Below, piece after piece: positions 12,162 to 23,520 of a stretch of DNA of 64,000 nt (position 1 is its first letter; each line of letters opens with the position of its first letter). This DNA comes from Spisula solida (lineage: Eukaryota; Mollusca; Bivalvia; Venerida; Mactridae). The stretch covers positions 2,671,001 to 2,735,000 of the forward strand of contig OX365953.1 of the NCBI GenBank assembly GCA_947247005.1, read 5' to 3'. Below the pieces are notes generated by a model. The model was not told the origin of the DNA. It made no database searches and saw only the letters and a list, made by a program, of their open reading frames with translations. The position numbers and the translations under genes are program-made.

Positions 12162-15100
12162 TCAGTTGACGTGGTAACAAATGTCAGACTCAGTACATAA
12201 ATGTGAGATAGGGGTAACAGCATTCATTCGTGGAGTGGACTGAGCCGAGCCAATACTCTCCAATTTAGAGGCGACTCTATCGGGAGTACTCTCCATTCTG
12301 GAGGCGAGTCTGGTGCGACAGCGCTGTTCCCGCGCATACTGTAATCGACTGGTGGCTCTAAACGCTTTGTCCTCCTTTTCTCGTAGCTTCTCAAGTGTCG
12401 TCTGCTTGAAATTCCTTTCGTTTTGAGTGCGTCTGTCTGCGACTTCTTTTCTATAAAAGAAACGAAAATAAGTAAACAGTACAACCTCCCTAAAGCGGTT
12501 CTTCTTAGAACACCAGTCTATCTTAAGCAATGTTCTTAAGTAATCATTTTGTTCCTTAAGAACCCGTTTACTATAACTTTTACTTCTACACAGCAATAAC
12601 CTCTGAAGTACATTTGTACAACCGAACAGTATTTCATAAAGGTCGTTGCCCTACAGAGGTTGTACTGTATAACTAATTGAATTGACGAGATTATTGTAAA
12701 TTCTGATTATTGTAAAACATCTGAGCAAGGGTACGTTATGCGTGCAGTCTGGTTGTCTTGATCATAGTAAATGTAATAACACACTGCGTCTGGCATTAAC
12801 AATGAATGGCGCCCTCTTTTGACTCAAACAACACCAGCCACGTAGTGTAAGGGGCAGGTAATCCAGAACTAGGGTATTTTAATGTTAAACTAGGGAACTT
12901 ACACTAATCTAGAATGAGCACGAGCCGCCTCTATCTTCTTATTGATGTGACTTGTCCTCTTGTTGTCCGCACTCTCTAACTTCTGTTCTGTAGCCATACG
13001 GATCTACGAATAAATGATATACACTGTATCAGACGTACAAGCATTATGAAATGTATTTACAGTTTACAGTTTATTTGATACTCTCAGCACATAGTACATG
13101 TGATATCAGGTGCAAAAATGATTACAAAGTACATATAAACATACGACAAGGCTGTGTGGTTGAAAAATAGGTAAATGTTTTTAGAGCTAGTATATACGTA
13201 TATTACTTGAAAGATAGTTTATTGCATGTAATTATACATTTTACCCAGAGTTTACCCGCGGACTGATATCACAGGCACACAGTGTCGTCAATTTTAAAAA
13301 CCTTATACTAGTATGAACAAAAGTCCGATTTGTTTTAAATCGACGACACCGTGTGCCTGTGACTGATATGGTATTTTATGACATCTCATATGTAATAATT
13401 GATAAGAATGACAGTTATCCACGATTTTTGACGTCATTATTATGTATGTATTTTATGTAACTTTCGATCAAGTTCATTTTCAATGTTTTGTGATTGTGGT
13501 CAGTGTTGTTTTTATGTTTTCTGGCTCGACTGTTTCGTTTGAGTGCTGCCTTCGCTGTCTGATATTTTACTATCTCTCGTTAAAGAAAGATGTCATGGAA
13601 TATGTCATTGAATATGCTCGAAGCAGCAACTTCTTTTAAAACCGTTACATATACTCACAGGTCCTGGGCGCTGTCTGATAGGTGGAAGCACTGCCATCTT
13701 CATAGGACGACTGTCCATTTCCACTGTGAAGGCCACGCCCCCTTTAGCAACCCAGCTGTCATACACAACTGAAACATAAGCACCGGTAACGTAATACATG
13801 TACATAACAACTCATGACCCTTATATAACACCCACCTCCGATCGCTAAATCATTCTTATACATGGTAGGTGGTCAGATATCAGAAAAACCGGGACTTCCA
13901 AAAAAACTTCGACAGAACGGAAATTTCGATATAAGCGAGTTTGAGATAACGAGAGTTGAGTGTATTTATTTGAGATCGATTGTAGAACAAGTTGTACAAC
14001 TTATATGAATCCCTCTCGACACCTCATACCTGATGGTATACATCGCCACAATGGGTGAGAGAATCTGTGGGCCGAATTTTCTATTTTTACCCTCCACACC
14101 AAGCGATAGAAATACTGATATTATTTCGTCTTTAGTATGACCGTACAGCCAGAAAGTGAACAAAATCGTGAATTTCCGTTTTCCTAAGGTAAATAAAATT
14201 TTACCACTCATAGCAATGTATAATGGCACAGGGGATCAGATTGGGCTCGAACCTAAACACACACACACACTCATTCAATGAGGACGCTCTACCACTAAGC
14301 TATCAAGGCGATAATTACTAATGATCACACCGTCAAGTGTCATTTCAATACCCTACATATAACCCCCACATAAACAGGGGCGTAGCCAAGATATGAACTG
14401 ATGTTACGCACACTTAAATGACTTTTTTTCAAACTAATGTTACGCATGTGCGTACGTCCGTATCGTTGGCTACGGCTCTGATAATATAGACTATGTCATT
14501 ACCAAACACATAGAACATTGGTCGACTTACCTAAGGATTCACCAGACTTAGTCTTTCTGGCTTCAATGGCTTTCCGCTTTTTATCTCTCCGTTTTTCTTT
14601 TCTCTTGGCCAACCAAGTTGAAATAAATCCGAAACATCCAGCATTATTCAGGACACGTGCGACAGTCTTAGGAGTCCGACTTTCTTCTTTTGTTGTTTCC
14701 TTATTCGTCTTGATTGGTGCAAGCTTTGCTGGTCTTTTACTGACTTCATTATCTTTGTTTGTGGCATCAATGTCGGCATCGGTTTTCTGCTTCTGTTAAA
14801 AAACCAACAACATATATTTGTTGAAAAGGTGATACGATGTGCATACGTAGATAATATTATACATTGTTCTATGTTTGATAAGAATTAAAACACATTTGAT
14901 TACAAGTATTGACAAAGAGTGCATATTTGAAGAGCTAGTTTTAGGTACCTTTTTCTTTTTCCGTTTCTTCTTCTTTTTCTTCTTTTCGCTGTCTTCATTT
15001 ATTTCACTAACCCTGTTGCCAACAATCATTACATCTGGCTCTAAGACAGCGGCTACGTTATCTGCTGGTCCAGATATCTTCAGCTGGACTTCTATGAACT

Positions 15101-15389
15101 CGTCTTCTAAACCCTTCTTCATGTTATCAGGGCTTGGTGAAATCTGTTTCTTTGCCGATACATAGTCTTGTGCTGTCTCGGTAGTTGCTAAGGTGGATGG
15201 AATATCCAGACTTTCTGTGTCGATTTCCGCAATTTCTGGCGACAATTTATCCGATTCTGACGTCATATCCGGCTTTAAATTATTCTCATTTGCTTTGTTA
15301 GCAAGTTTGACAAGATTAATGACATCACAATTATCTGTAGGTGCCGCTTTTACTTGGATAATCTTTGTTTGGCGTTTACCGCGCGCCAT
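12162..15389 (-). CDS. Stathmin-domain-containing protein (five exons)
   Basis: Exons 15389-14949, 14792-14531, 13768-13659, 13003-12903 and 12450-12162 join in frame into 400 residues. All introns are GT-AG, with strong donors GTAAGT and GTGAGT. Residues 1-147 are polar, apparently disordered, and end in a run of Lys/Arg. Exon 2 continues Lys-rich and contains a GCFGF patch, then a basic helix (WLAKRKEKRRDKKRK). Exon 3 has GGVAFTVEM, resembling the GQAFELIL segment at the start of stathmin domains. Exons 4-5 align without gaps to the stathmin helix: KLES-A-x3-R-x-SH, KEV, ER-NF and LEKLREKE match KLEAAEERRKSH, KEV, NNNF and EEKL of stathmin. Stathmins bind tubulin dimers and promote microtubule disassembly, and SCG10-like members are membrane-anchored through N-terminal cysteines. 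The closest named family is probably stathmin domain-containing protein 1; orthology is not proven. CRE-like sites precede the start. Confidence 0.7.
13262..13369. mobile_element. Short inverted-repeat element in a stathmin-gene intron
   Basis: ACTGATATCACAGGCACACA and GTGTCGTC on the left pair with GACGACACCGTGTGCCTGTG and ACTGATAT on the right; loop of about 40 bp. It lies in the intron between exons 13768-13659 and 13003-12903. Confidence 0.65.
14225..14315 (-). repeat. tRNA-derived SINE head
   Basis: Minus strand TAGCTTAGTGGTAGAGCG (A box) and AGGTTCGAGCCC (B box) with an (AC)n tract between them. The arms do not fold into an intact cloverleaf. Confidence 0.5.
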
Positions 15390-15421
15390 CGTTGTTGACT
15401 GTATAACGTCGTTTCCAAGTG

Positions 15422-15454
15422 TGACGTCATAAACGTCGTTACGTCATGACGTTA
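15422..15454. promoter_or_regulatory. CRE-like cluster upstream of the stathmin-domain gene
   Basis: A perfect TGACGTCA (15422-15429) is followed by TTACGTCA (15439-15446) directly abutting TGACGTTA (15447-15454), 33-65 bp upstream of the ATG at 15389. These match CREB/ATF sites. Similar words also occur in mobile elements of this window, so a repeat origin is possible. Confidence 0.4.
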
Positions 15455-15824
15455 TTTAGATTAATGCCTGTACGTTCCTGTCTTAATAATTTTCCGTCCC
15501 TCGTATGAACGTCATTCAATCAACCACCACGAACCGCGAACGATGAATTTTATAACATTTTTCACAATATTTCATTTTTAATTTACACATGTTTCGAGAA
15601 CTATACGCACTTGGTTGCAGACATCGTACATTAGGGAAATTCTCTTCCATCGAGGATCTAGTGTTTAATCGAAAAAAACCCCAACAATTTGTTTTTCTTA
15701 TGTAAAAAATACGTGTTTCAGATCAAACATAAACATTACAGTGGTTAAACTATGATCGTACCAGCAATAGGTCGCTTTTAATCTTGTTTAATATGTGCCA
15801 TCTTTAAACTACTCAAGCATACAC

Positions 15825-16732
15825 TTAAGGAGGCCCGAGCTACCTTGTGCGCATGCGCGAAATTTCAAAATCGTATTAGATAAGAACACACACGAATTTT
15901 AGATTTAATACTCGCATATGAATGTTGATTAATGACAATAAACACAATACAAGTGCACAAAATGGATATTTGTTAACATTTTATTTTTGCATGTATAAAA
16001 AGTGGGCGGGGCCATGAACGGCAAAATTGTGAATTATGTGGGTGTACAATAAGTCACTACAATTGTTCAAATGCATATTCTCATATAAAATATGAAGTGC
16101 ATGATTTAGTTGTATGAAGGCTCTAGCTACACTTTGAAATATTTTTAATAAAATTTTATTTTATTTCAATATGCAAATTATGTTAGTTTTATGCAAATTT
16201 ATTCAAAATTAGTACTTTTTGATGAATAGCTCCCAAAAGAGCCTGGTGACCCCTCATTTTTATTTGACTTAACTGGTGTTCGATTTGATTCTGCATCAAC
16301 TTATATCCAATTTGAAATTATTTTCGATCATTAGATATTTTTGACGTTTATTAGAAAATCACACTTTTTTGCAAGTGGGTGGGGTGTAACTATTTATGTG
16401 CAAATACTGAATTTGTTCACCAGGCAGTCAAAATTGTGACTAATGTCAACAGGAATGACCATTGAACACAAAATATCATGCATTGTTTAAAAGTGGTTTC
16501 ATATCATACACATCTTAAAATGAACATGGTGGTATATTAATATACGCAAGGAATAGACAAAATGAACAACATACAATGGTAGGTCATTAGAAAGCCATGT
16601 ATCTCGAAAACGAGCCTGGTGACATATCATTTTTATAATTACAATGTTGTTATAGAAGACTGTTCTGTCATTTTAAGATGGTTTGGTAGGGGGGATTCGA
16701 TCGTTGGATCAAAGGTGCCGGTACCACCTAAA
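15825..16732. mobile_element. 0.9-kb TTAA-flanked element, copy A
   Basis: Starts TTAAGGAGGCCCGAGC and ends GGTGCCGGTACCACCTAAA, inverted repeats of about 13 bp with a TTAA/TAAA flank. It matches 52714-53618 along its whole length in the same orientation. No long open frame. TTAA target sites are typical of piggyBac-type elements, but that class is only inferred. The right end is inserted in the zinc-finger array. Confidence 0.85.
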
Positions 16733-17317
16733 ATGTTTTTCCCCAGTATGTATTCTCATGTGCTTAGTTAGACCACTTCTATCTGTGAATTCAGATCCAC
16801 ACATATCACACTCAAATGGTTTTTCACCAGTGTGTATTCTCGTGTGAGCTTTCAAATTACTTCTTTGTACAAATGCAGATCCACAAACATCACACTTAAA
16901 TGGTTTTTCACCGGTATGTATTCTCATGTGAGTTTTTAGACTACATTTTAGTGTGAATTAAGATCCACAAATACCACATTCAAACGTGGCGGCACCTGTA
17001 TGTATTCCCGTGTGCCCAATTAGTTGACTTCCATATATGAATTCAGATCCACAAACACCACATTTATAAAGTTTATCACAAGATTGTTTATCACCAGTAT
17101 GTATTCTCATGTGTTTAGTTAGACCACTTCTATCAGTGAATTCAGATCCACAAATATCAGTGTGTATTCTCGTGTGAGCTTTCAATGAACTTCTTTGTGA
17201 AAAGGCAGATGTAAAGTTTATCACAAGATTGTTCCAGCAATACATGTAACCGTAAAGTGCATTCTTTTGTGAAATTTTGCCAATAGATTCATGTAAATTG
17301 TGGTGCATTATTAACAT
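16709..17317 (-). pseudogene. Degenerate C2H2 zinc-finger array, truncated by a transposon end
   Basis: Translation gives consecutive Krueppel-type fingers with HTGEKPF linkers and C-x2-C...H-x3-H signatures (for example [21 protein letters not shown]). The array is damaged in several ways. A GAA-to-TAA change at about 16958-16960 stops the frame in the middle of a finger. Near 17160 a linker and half a finger are deleted (HTDICGSEF). A copy of TTTATCACAAGATTGTT inserted near 17067-17090 is repeated at 17214-17236. Downstream, codon HTGEKHF runs straight into RWYRHL and a stop, which are encoded by the end of the TTAA-flanked element at 15825-16732. No start methionine in context or upstream domain was found, so this is a relic of a transcription-factor-type gene rather than a working one. 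Confidence 0.85.
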
Positions 17318-17377
17318 TGTATGCGATTTACTAGCATCAGTGATATTACTTTAGGATACACCGTCGTAAATGCTTAT

Positions 17378-17816
17378 ATAAGCGGATTTAGCGCAGTGGT
17401 AACGCACTGGGCTGTCAATCCAGAGGTCGTGGGTTCAATCCCTGGCATCGGAACTTGACATTTCTGAAATATTTATAATATTTCCCGCTATATCTGGCCG
17501 TGTGGTCTGCAAATTATCTGGAAGTGCCAGGAAGCTGTGTATCGGTGCTATACAACTGTCACATTAAAGAACCAGGCTGTCTATTCGAAATAAGAGCTAG
17601 GCGCACATCTGCAGCGCCGGACATGCCTGTATCTAATGTCTCTCTCTGCCTTCAGGGGTTTTCTCTCAGTCTGTCCCTCTGGTCAGATCATGCTGTATCT
17701 GCACTGGTAGAGGATGCACCTGCGCCCTTGTGGCTGCAACACAATTATGTGAAGTGCCTTTGAACGTGCGTTCGCATGAAAAGGGCGCTATATAAATCTG
17801 GTATATTTTAAAAGTG
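17378..17816 (+). repeat. tRNA-derived SINE (Asp-like head)
   Basis: The head has A box TTAGCGCAGTGGTAACGC, an anticodon arm CTGGG-CTGTCAA-TCCAG with GTC in the anticodon position, and B box GGGTTCAATCCC. There is no paired acceptor stem. The body runs on to a tail with GGGCGCTATATAAAT, a phrase common at the ends of metazoan tRNA-SINEs. An 87-codon open frame across it is not a gene. Confidence 0.75.
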
Positions 17817-18000
17817 ACGAAAGTACAAAAAATATACTTACTAAAACAGATACAAGTAGCAGTATAGAGTTTTGATTGACTATGTGGTATGTTATACTTA
17901 GCACAATTAAAAGCACAGCATTTTTATACGAAATAACATGTTATTTATATCATAAAATTGAGCTGCTTAGCATGAATATATCGTGGCAAATTTAAATGCA

Positions 18001-18210
18001 GGTCAGTGGTCGAACGTCCGCTTTGAGTGCAGAGGGGTCGATCGTGGCATGTTAAAGACGAAATAAACCATGCCCAAAGATATTCAATTTTAGACGTCTA
18101 GCATAAAAATGGGAAGCCATTTTCGCCTCTCTCCAACCGCCACGTCGAAGCAATCGTGATTGGAATGAGGTGTCGAGTGTGTGAGAACTTTCAATCGACC
18201 TAAAATGAAT
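18001..18210 (+). repeat. tRNA-derived SINE, diverged copy of the family at 57183
   Basis: GGTCAGTGGTCGAACGTCCG and GGGGTCGATCGTGG resemble degraded A and B boxes. Downstream AAAGACGAAAT, GACGTCTAGCATAAAAATGGG and GCCTCTCTC recur in order in 57183-57420. Confidence 0.5.
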
Positions 18211-18827
18211 TATTACCGGGTATTACTATTGATACGTATAAGGATTAAACTTTAAAACGCGCATATATTTCGTTTCTCTGTATATCAATTGATTTAAGTC
18301 GTTTGACACGTTCTCATGATATTTATACGTCGTACATGGAGATCTACTTCGAATTGCCCGTATAATTACAAGAACCTTATTTTTCAAAAAGTAATTGTCA
18401 ATGAATAATGTTATACCGATTTCTGACTGCATACAGAAAGAAACCTGTATTATTTTAGACTGTATACAACACATTCTGTCTTGTTGATTAACAGCATGTT
18501 TGTGATGTTCAGAATTGATGGGAAATATAGCTTATTGTTGTTTTAAAGGTAATATACATGTATAGTTCATCGCCAACGAACGGTAAAAATATACATACTA
18601 CCCACAGGTAACTATATCATTAATATAGAGTGAACAAAAACATTTTTTTTAAATATAAAAAAAACAACTTATAATATCTAAGATAACATAAATTTACTAA
18701 AATAGTTTTTTACTACCCGTATCTTATAAAACCAGAGCGCTGGGCACATCATAATATGTATCAAGTTACGGAAGAGAAAGTTCACATCACTCGAGAGTCG
18801 TGTTAAATTCTCCGGACTATATCAGGG

Positions 18828-19240
18828 TAGCAATACCACGTGGCTTTTGACTACAGTTACAAGTAGAAATTTGTAAACATTGGAACACAAATATAGCCAT
18901 AAGTCTTTTATTTCTTCATCGATTTCTATAAAATATACGCCACGCTAAGGGGAACAGTATTTGCTTTCCGTGAAAAATAAGATCTTTTTCAGCAGTTTTA
19001 CCGATTGTTCGATTACCCTATGAAACCTACACGTTCTACGGTTTCACAAGGTAATGGATAAAACGGCACAACCACTGAAAAAGATTATATATTTCACGGA
19101 AAGCAAATAATTGTCCCCTTAGCGTGGCGTATATTTCATAGAAATCGATGAAGAAATATAATACTTATGGCTATTTTATTTTCCAATGTTTACAAATTTC
19201 TTCTTGTAACTGTAGTCATAAGTCACGTGGTATTGCTACA
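18828..19240. mobile_element. 413-bp fold-back element with arms of about 175 bp
   Basis: GTAGCAATACCACGTGGC at the left pairs with CACGTGGTATTGCTAC at the right. Inside, TTGTAAACATTGGAA, CATCGATTTCTATAAA, ATACGCCACGCTAAGGGG and CTTTCCGTGAAA all have complements in mirrored order around a loop near 19030. Confidence 0.85.
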
Positions 19241-19435
19241 CTGTATATAGTGATAACGTATCGTATATGTTTGTCGTGGTATGTTTGTCATCCCTGTGTG
19301 TACTCTGTATTAGAAGACGCCGTCTAGGTCCAGTGGTGACTGCGATGAATTTGTAACACACCAAACCCGGTTCAATAACATTGCAATCCCGGTTGTGTTC
19401 CTGTTCGCTGCAGGTCAGTCATGTACTTTTAAGTA

Positions 19436-20122
19436 AAGGAAATGGCTAGAGTTACGGACCCGCAACTTTATCCTCAGATTCTAAAGTTACGGCTCCCCCT
19501 ATGTTTGGCTAAAGGTACGGTTCTTTTCCATAGTTAAACATTTTATAAGGAACACATATTTTCAATTGATATTATAACACATATTTACCTTTTCTTTTTC
19601 ATCTATTCACATCGGTCGTCTGTTGTCTGCCAAATTGGTTTATAGTGTTACGTGATACATGCCTGCAATTTCGAACGGGCCAGAATCGTTTTCATCTCAA
19701 AGCAACCACTATGTAGCATCGTTATGTGTTCTTTACATATAGTTTCATGTTGTACATTTGTATATAAATTAAGTGTAATAAAATGCTTTTCGATTTTTGT
19801 TGTTGTAGTATTTATAATGACTTTAAACCGAAAGCATGTATGTCCATGAAGTAGAATAAAATTAATCTGACCGGTATGTTAAATATAAAGAAAACACCGT
19901 CTTGTTTGAACTATTTTGTTCCTTGTTTAAACTTGTGTGATTGAGTAATAAAACAATTGCACGTGCACTTTGATGTACCTAATTTAATAAGATATAAAGC
20001 GAAAACTTCGACAGTCCTGTCGGTACCTTGTTTGTGAGTCTGTTGATTCAATAAGTAGCTACACTCACAAGTCTAAACATATAAACCGTCACGGGCCCGT
20101 AACTATAGCCACTTCCTTAAGA
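19436..20122. mobile_element. MITE-like element with 28-bp terminal inverted repeats
   Basis: Left end AAGGAAATGGCTAGAGTTAC then GGACCCG; the right end reads on the other strand AAGGAAGTGGCTATAGTTAC then GGGCCCG. About 690 bp. The inner sequence is AT-rich without a transposase frame. Confidence 0.6.
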
Positions 20123-21339
20123 AAAATTGACCTTCACATGTGGAGAAGTTGCTGGAGTCCTTATGGAAGGGTAAATTATTGAGAAAATACGTAAAGCCTG
20201 TGTACGCAAACAAACTAACTCTTTATATTTGATTCAACACGTCTTTTCCCGTCATTTTTGTTATGCTAATATAAATAGAACAGCAGTATTAGCAGTCTTG
20301 AATAAGTATAATTATAACCCAGTATAAAGTCATCAGATAAATCACAAGATCAACAGAGTATAAGTACAGTAAAACATCAATAGATTGAATAAAATGAACT
20401 GATTGTCGTCGTGTTGTATAGTCTGGACATACCACACCTACTGGTGCTGTGGTACTTGCAGTTGTAACGTATGCAAAAAATCAATCAATCTAATAATCAA
20501 CTAATTAATAAACCTATCAACCAATCAAACAAACAAAGAAGCGAATAAATAAGATAAAACAAACATTTGAAACACACACAAACAAACAATGCTACATTTC
20601 TTATGATTTTTTAAAAATCAAATCCTTCTTTCAAATTCGTTTTTCTAAAATGAAATCATTCACACTTTCTAAAATGTCGGCTATTTGGTATTTTGTGGCA
20701 TTTCATACAAATTATATATTACGACGTAAATATTTAAAACGATATTATTATACATGGCCTACTATACAAAAGTTTACCAATTTATTAACATCAACATCAA
20801 AATTAACTATAACAAATCTCTCGTAATTCATATACTTTGCAAATCATAGTAGATCTACAAACCAATAACATTCCCTGCATGTATATTTATTTCACCATTC
20901 TTGCCTGTATACATGCTCTTCAGAAAATCTGTTCACTTCTGCCTACTGTCTGTTTGTTTATAATATTGTTTTGCTATAAGCATATGTATACTTCGTGCTA
21001 GATAATGTGGCAGTCGAGTCTATTTCACGACAGGTAATACATGATATTGATTACAGATAACTTTAAAAGAATCTAATTGTTTGTTGTTTGTCCGTTTCAT
21101 TAAATACTATGTAAGTGGTAACTGTTGAAATACAGACTTAATATGGACTAGTGTATGTTTACCTTTCAGACCAGTATGACTGCCTTGTGCAGATAATCCT
21201 TTACCATCCATTCAACGACGAAATTTAACATTTAACATAGACAGTTTTCCAGGCAGTTGAATTGCTTGGCCTTATCTTCATGCTTGACTAATTACAATGT
21301 AATATAAGCACTAAATAATTGCAAGTAGTTATGTATGCT

Positions 21340-21398
21340 GTAATAGCTCAGGTGGTAACGCACAGGAATTGTAACTGAGCGATTCAAGTTTAACCCAT
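21340..21398 (+). repeat. tRNA-derived fragment
   Basis: AATAGCTCAGGTGGTAACGC resembles a tRNA A box and GCGATTCAAGTTTAA a weak B box. Too degraded for a tRNA gene. Confidence 0.35.
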
Positions 21399-21924
21399 CA
21401 AAGAAGTCTTTAGTATTTTTTTTGAATTCATCACAATATTTTTAATGTTATTTTCATATTCTTTTCGAGAGAATTTATAATTTGTTAATTATATATTTTT
21501 CTTGTTTTAGTATGGTCATGATAAAATTATTTTTAATTCAATTAAACTTTTATGACAAGAACACACACTCATTACAATACAAAATAATTTTACATCACTT
21601 CATATGCTGTATCATGGTCTGAGTTACAGTCACACTCAGAAAATGTATCTGTGGCTTCGTGTTGGTAGTTACAATACCTAAGTACTAGCAATAAAAATTA
21701 TTGTGCTTTAATTATAATACATGTACAATACGTTGATTGTGTACATGTATATTTAGGCTATACACTCTTTAATAATAGACTTAATAACTTTAAATACAGG
21801 TTTGTATCACTATTGGATAGAACTGATTATTTAAGCCATTTTTCTGTAAAACTCTTAGCTTTTAAATTTATAAAGATGAGAAAAAGAAATAAAAAAATAC
21901 ATACAACTTGACAAGGTTTCGAAC

Positions 21925-21988
21925 TCGCGGCCAAAAATATCGATATCGTTAGAAAGTATCTACGCACTAAACCACTCGGCTATGAAGT
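21925..21988 (-). repeat. tRNA-derived SINE or tRNA pseudogene
   Basis: Minus strand TAGCCGAGTGGTTTAGTGCG (A box) and CGCGAGTTCGAAACC (B box) with a long intervening arm, as in Leu/Ser-type tRNAs. No acceptor stem pairing was seen. Confidence 0.45.
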
Positions 21989-22171
21989 ATGTTTGAAAGG
22001 ATGGATGGTTAGAATGATTTATAATCACCAACCTTAACCATGGTTTACCTAATTCAATCAATTGACAGTGTCCACATTGTGTCACGTGACTGCCACATTA
22101 TCCTGCACGGACTGTATGTATGTTTTATGCAATAAACATTTTGTATTGTATTGTATAGGTTATAGATCATA

Positions 22172-22243
22172 TATTAGAATTATAAACAGATTAGTGCAAG
22201 GGAGCGAAGCGACCGCAGCACTTAATTTGTTTATAATTCTAAT
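22172..22243. mobile_element. Small hairpin
   Basis: TATTAGAATTATAAACAGAT and TAGTGCA on the left pair with GCACTTAATTTGTTTATAAT and TCTAATA on the right; the loop is GC-rich (GGGAGCGAAGCGACCG). Confidence 0.6.
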
Positions 22244-23520
22244 AATTATGTGAATTATAACCGGCTTATAGTTTACCCGCCCACTTTTTGGTGACATTTT
22301 CAATGCTTTTGTTTGCAAACAATAGCATGCCCATTGATGAAGTAATGAGGGTAAAATAAGGCAAGATTGTTTGTACGAGGGATGATCAACACATACGCGG
22401 GAAAATGCTCTGAAATCTTTATAACGTGACCAATACTTAAAATAATATATAATAGATTGACGTACATGTATTACAAATACAATGTACTGAACTATACAAC
22501 ATTAAAGTCAAGGTAATATTTGGTCGAAAAAAACATTGAAACTGTAACGTCACTATGGCTACACTGGACCCAACGTCATCGCGACGTTGTAACATATAAC
22601 AGTATAGATACTCATTTGTGACACAATTCATAATGTATAATGCAGTAAACGATCCTAAAAAATAGCTATTCAACCTGATACACTTCATAGACCTGGAAAC
22701 CGAAAATATTTTTTTCCTATGCAACTTGCATGTAAATGATAAGAATTAGCTGCTGGAGATCATTAGTATTGATGACGTAATTTGTTATTGACGTCGTATA
22801 GCCCATTCGCATGTCGGCATTGATTTCACACGGCTACATATGATAGCATAATTTTACCAAGCATACACCTGTTTTGTATGCTATTACATTTATCGTTGCA
22901 TTGTGCCATATTGCCATTAAGTATGTTATGACATTTCATTCGCAACAACACTTCATCGCCGATTTCTGTATCGCACTCATTTTCTGACAACGACTTTGAA
23001 GCAAATACATTGTAGTTCTAAAACGGAATTTTGACATTAGAACTTGATTTTGAAATCATGAATGTAATGTTATATCATTACATATTCATAACCCGCCCTT
23101 TAGAAAATTTACAAACGCACGAATGAAACGCCATCGTTTGCTACGTTCAACGTTGGAAACTATGAAAATTTGGGCCTCATGACGTCGAGTGATGATGCCA
23201 TAGGAAACCGCGTTTGTTCTGACTTTGGTTAATATTGATGATCAGCAGTGAATCAACTTGAAATACATTTATTTTCATGCATAGAAAATTTCATCTACTT
23301 ACAATGACAAATAAAGAAATAAGGGCGTTTTTCTTGTATTTGTTGATCGCCCCTTGTATATAAGCTGATAATAGCTGATATAGGAATAATTGTACAATTT
23401 AGAGGGAAGGCGAGTCTAGTTTTCCATATATGGAAACAGCCAAATTGTCCTAATAAATGGATTTACTTCATGAACCACTTACTAGCTATTCTGTCCATTG
23501 CACAAATAAATGGATTAGAC

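Larger units (their letters stand above)
20123..23520. other. AT-rich spacer downstream of the TRIM-like gene
   Basis: Holds two tRNA-like relics (21340, 21925) and a hairpin (22172). Nothing else could be supported. The TRIM-like 3' UTR should lie at the right edge below 23520. Confidence 0.5.

Noticed and set aside
14518..15432. Plus-strand frames of 79-96 codons around 14.5-15.4 kb
   Set aside because: They are antisense shadows of stathmin-domain exons 1 and 2, which have proper splice sites and start on the minus strand.
17378..17450. Functional tRNA-Asp gene
   Set aside because: The A box, B box and a GTC anticodon are present, but the acceptor stem does not pair and a SINE body and tail follow.
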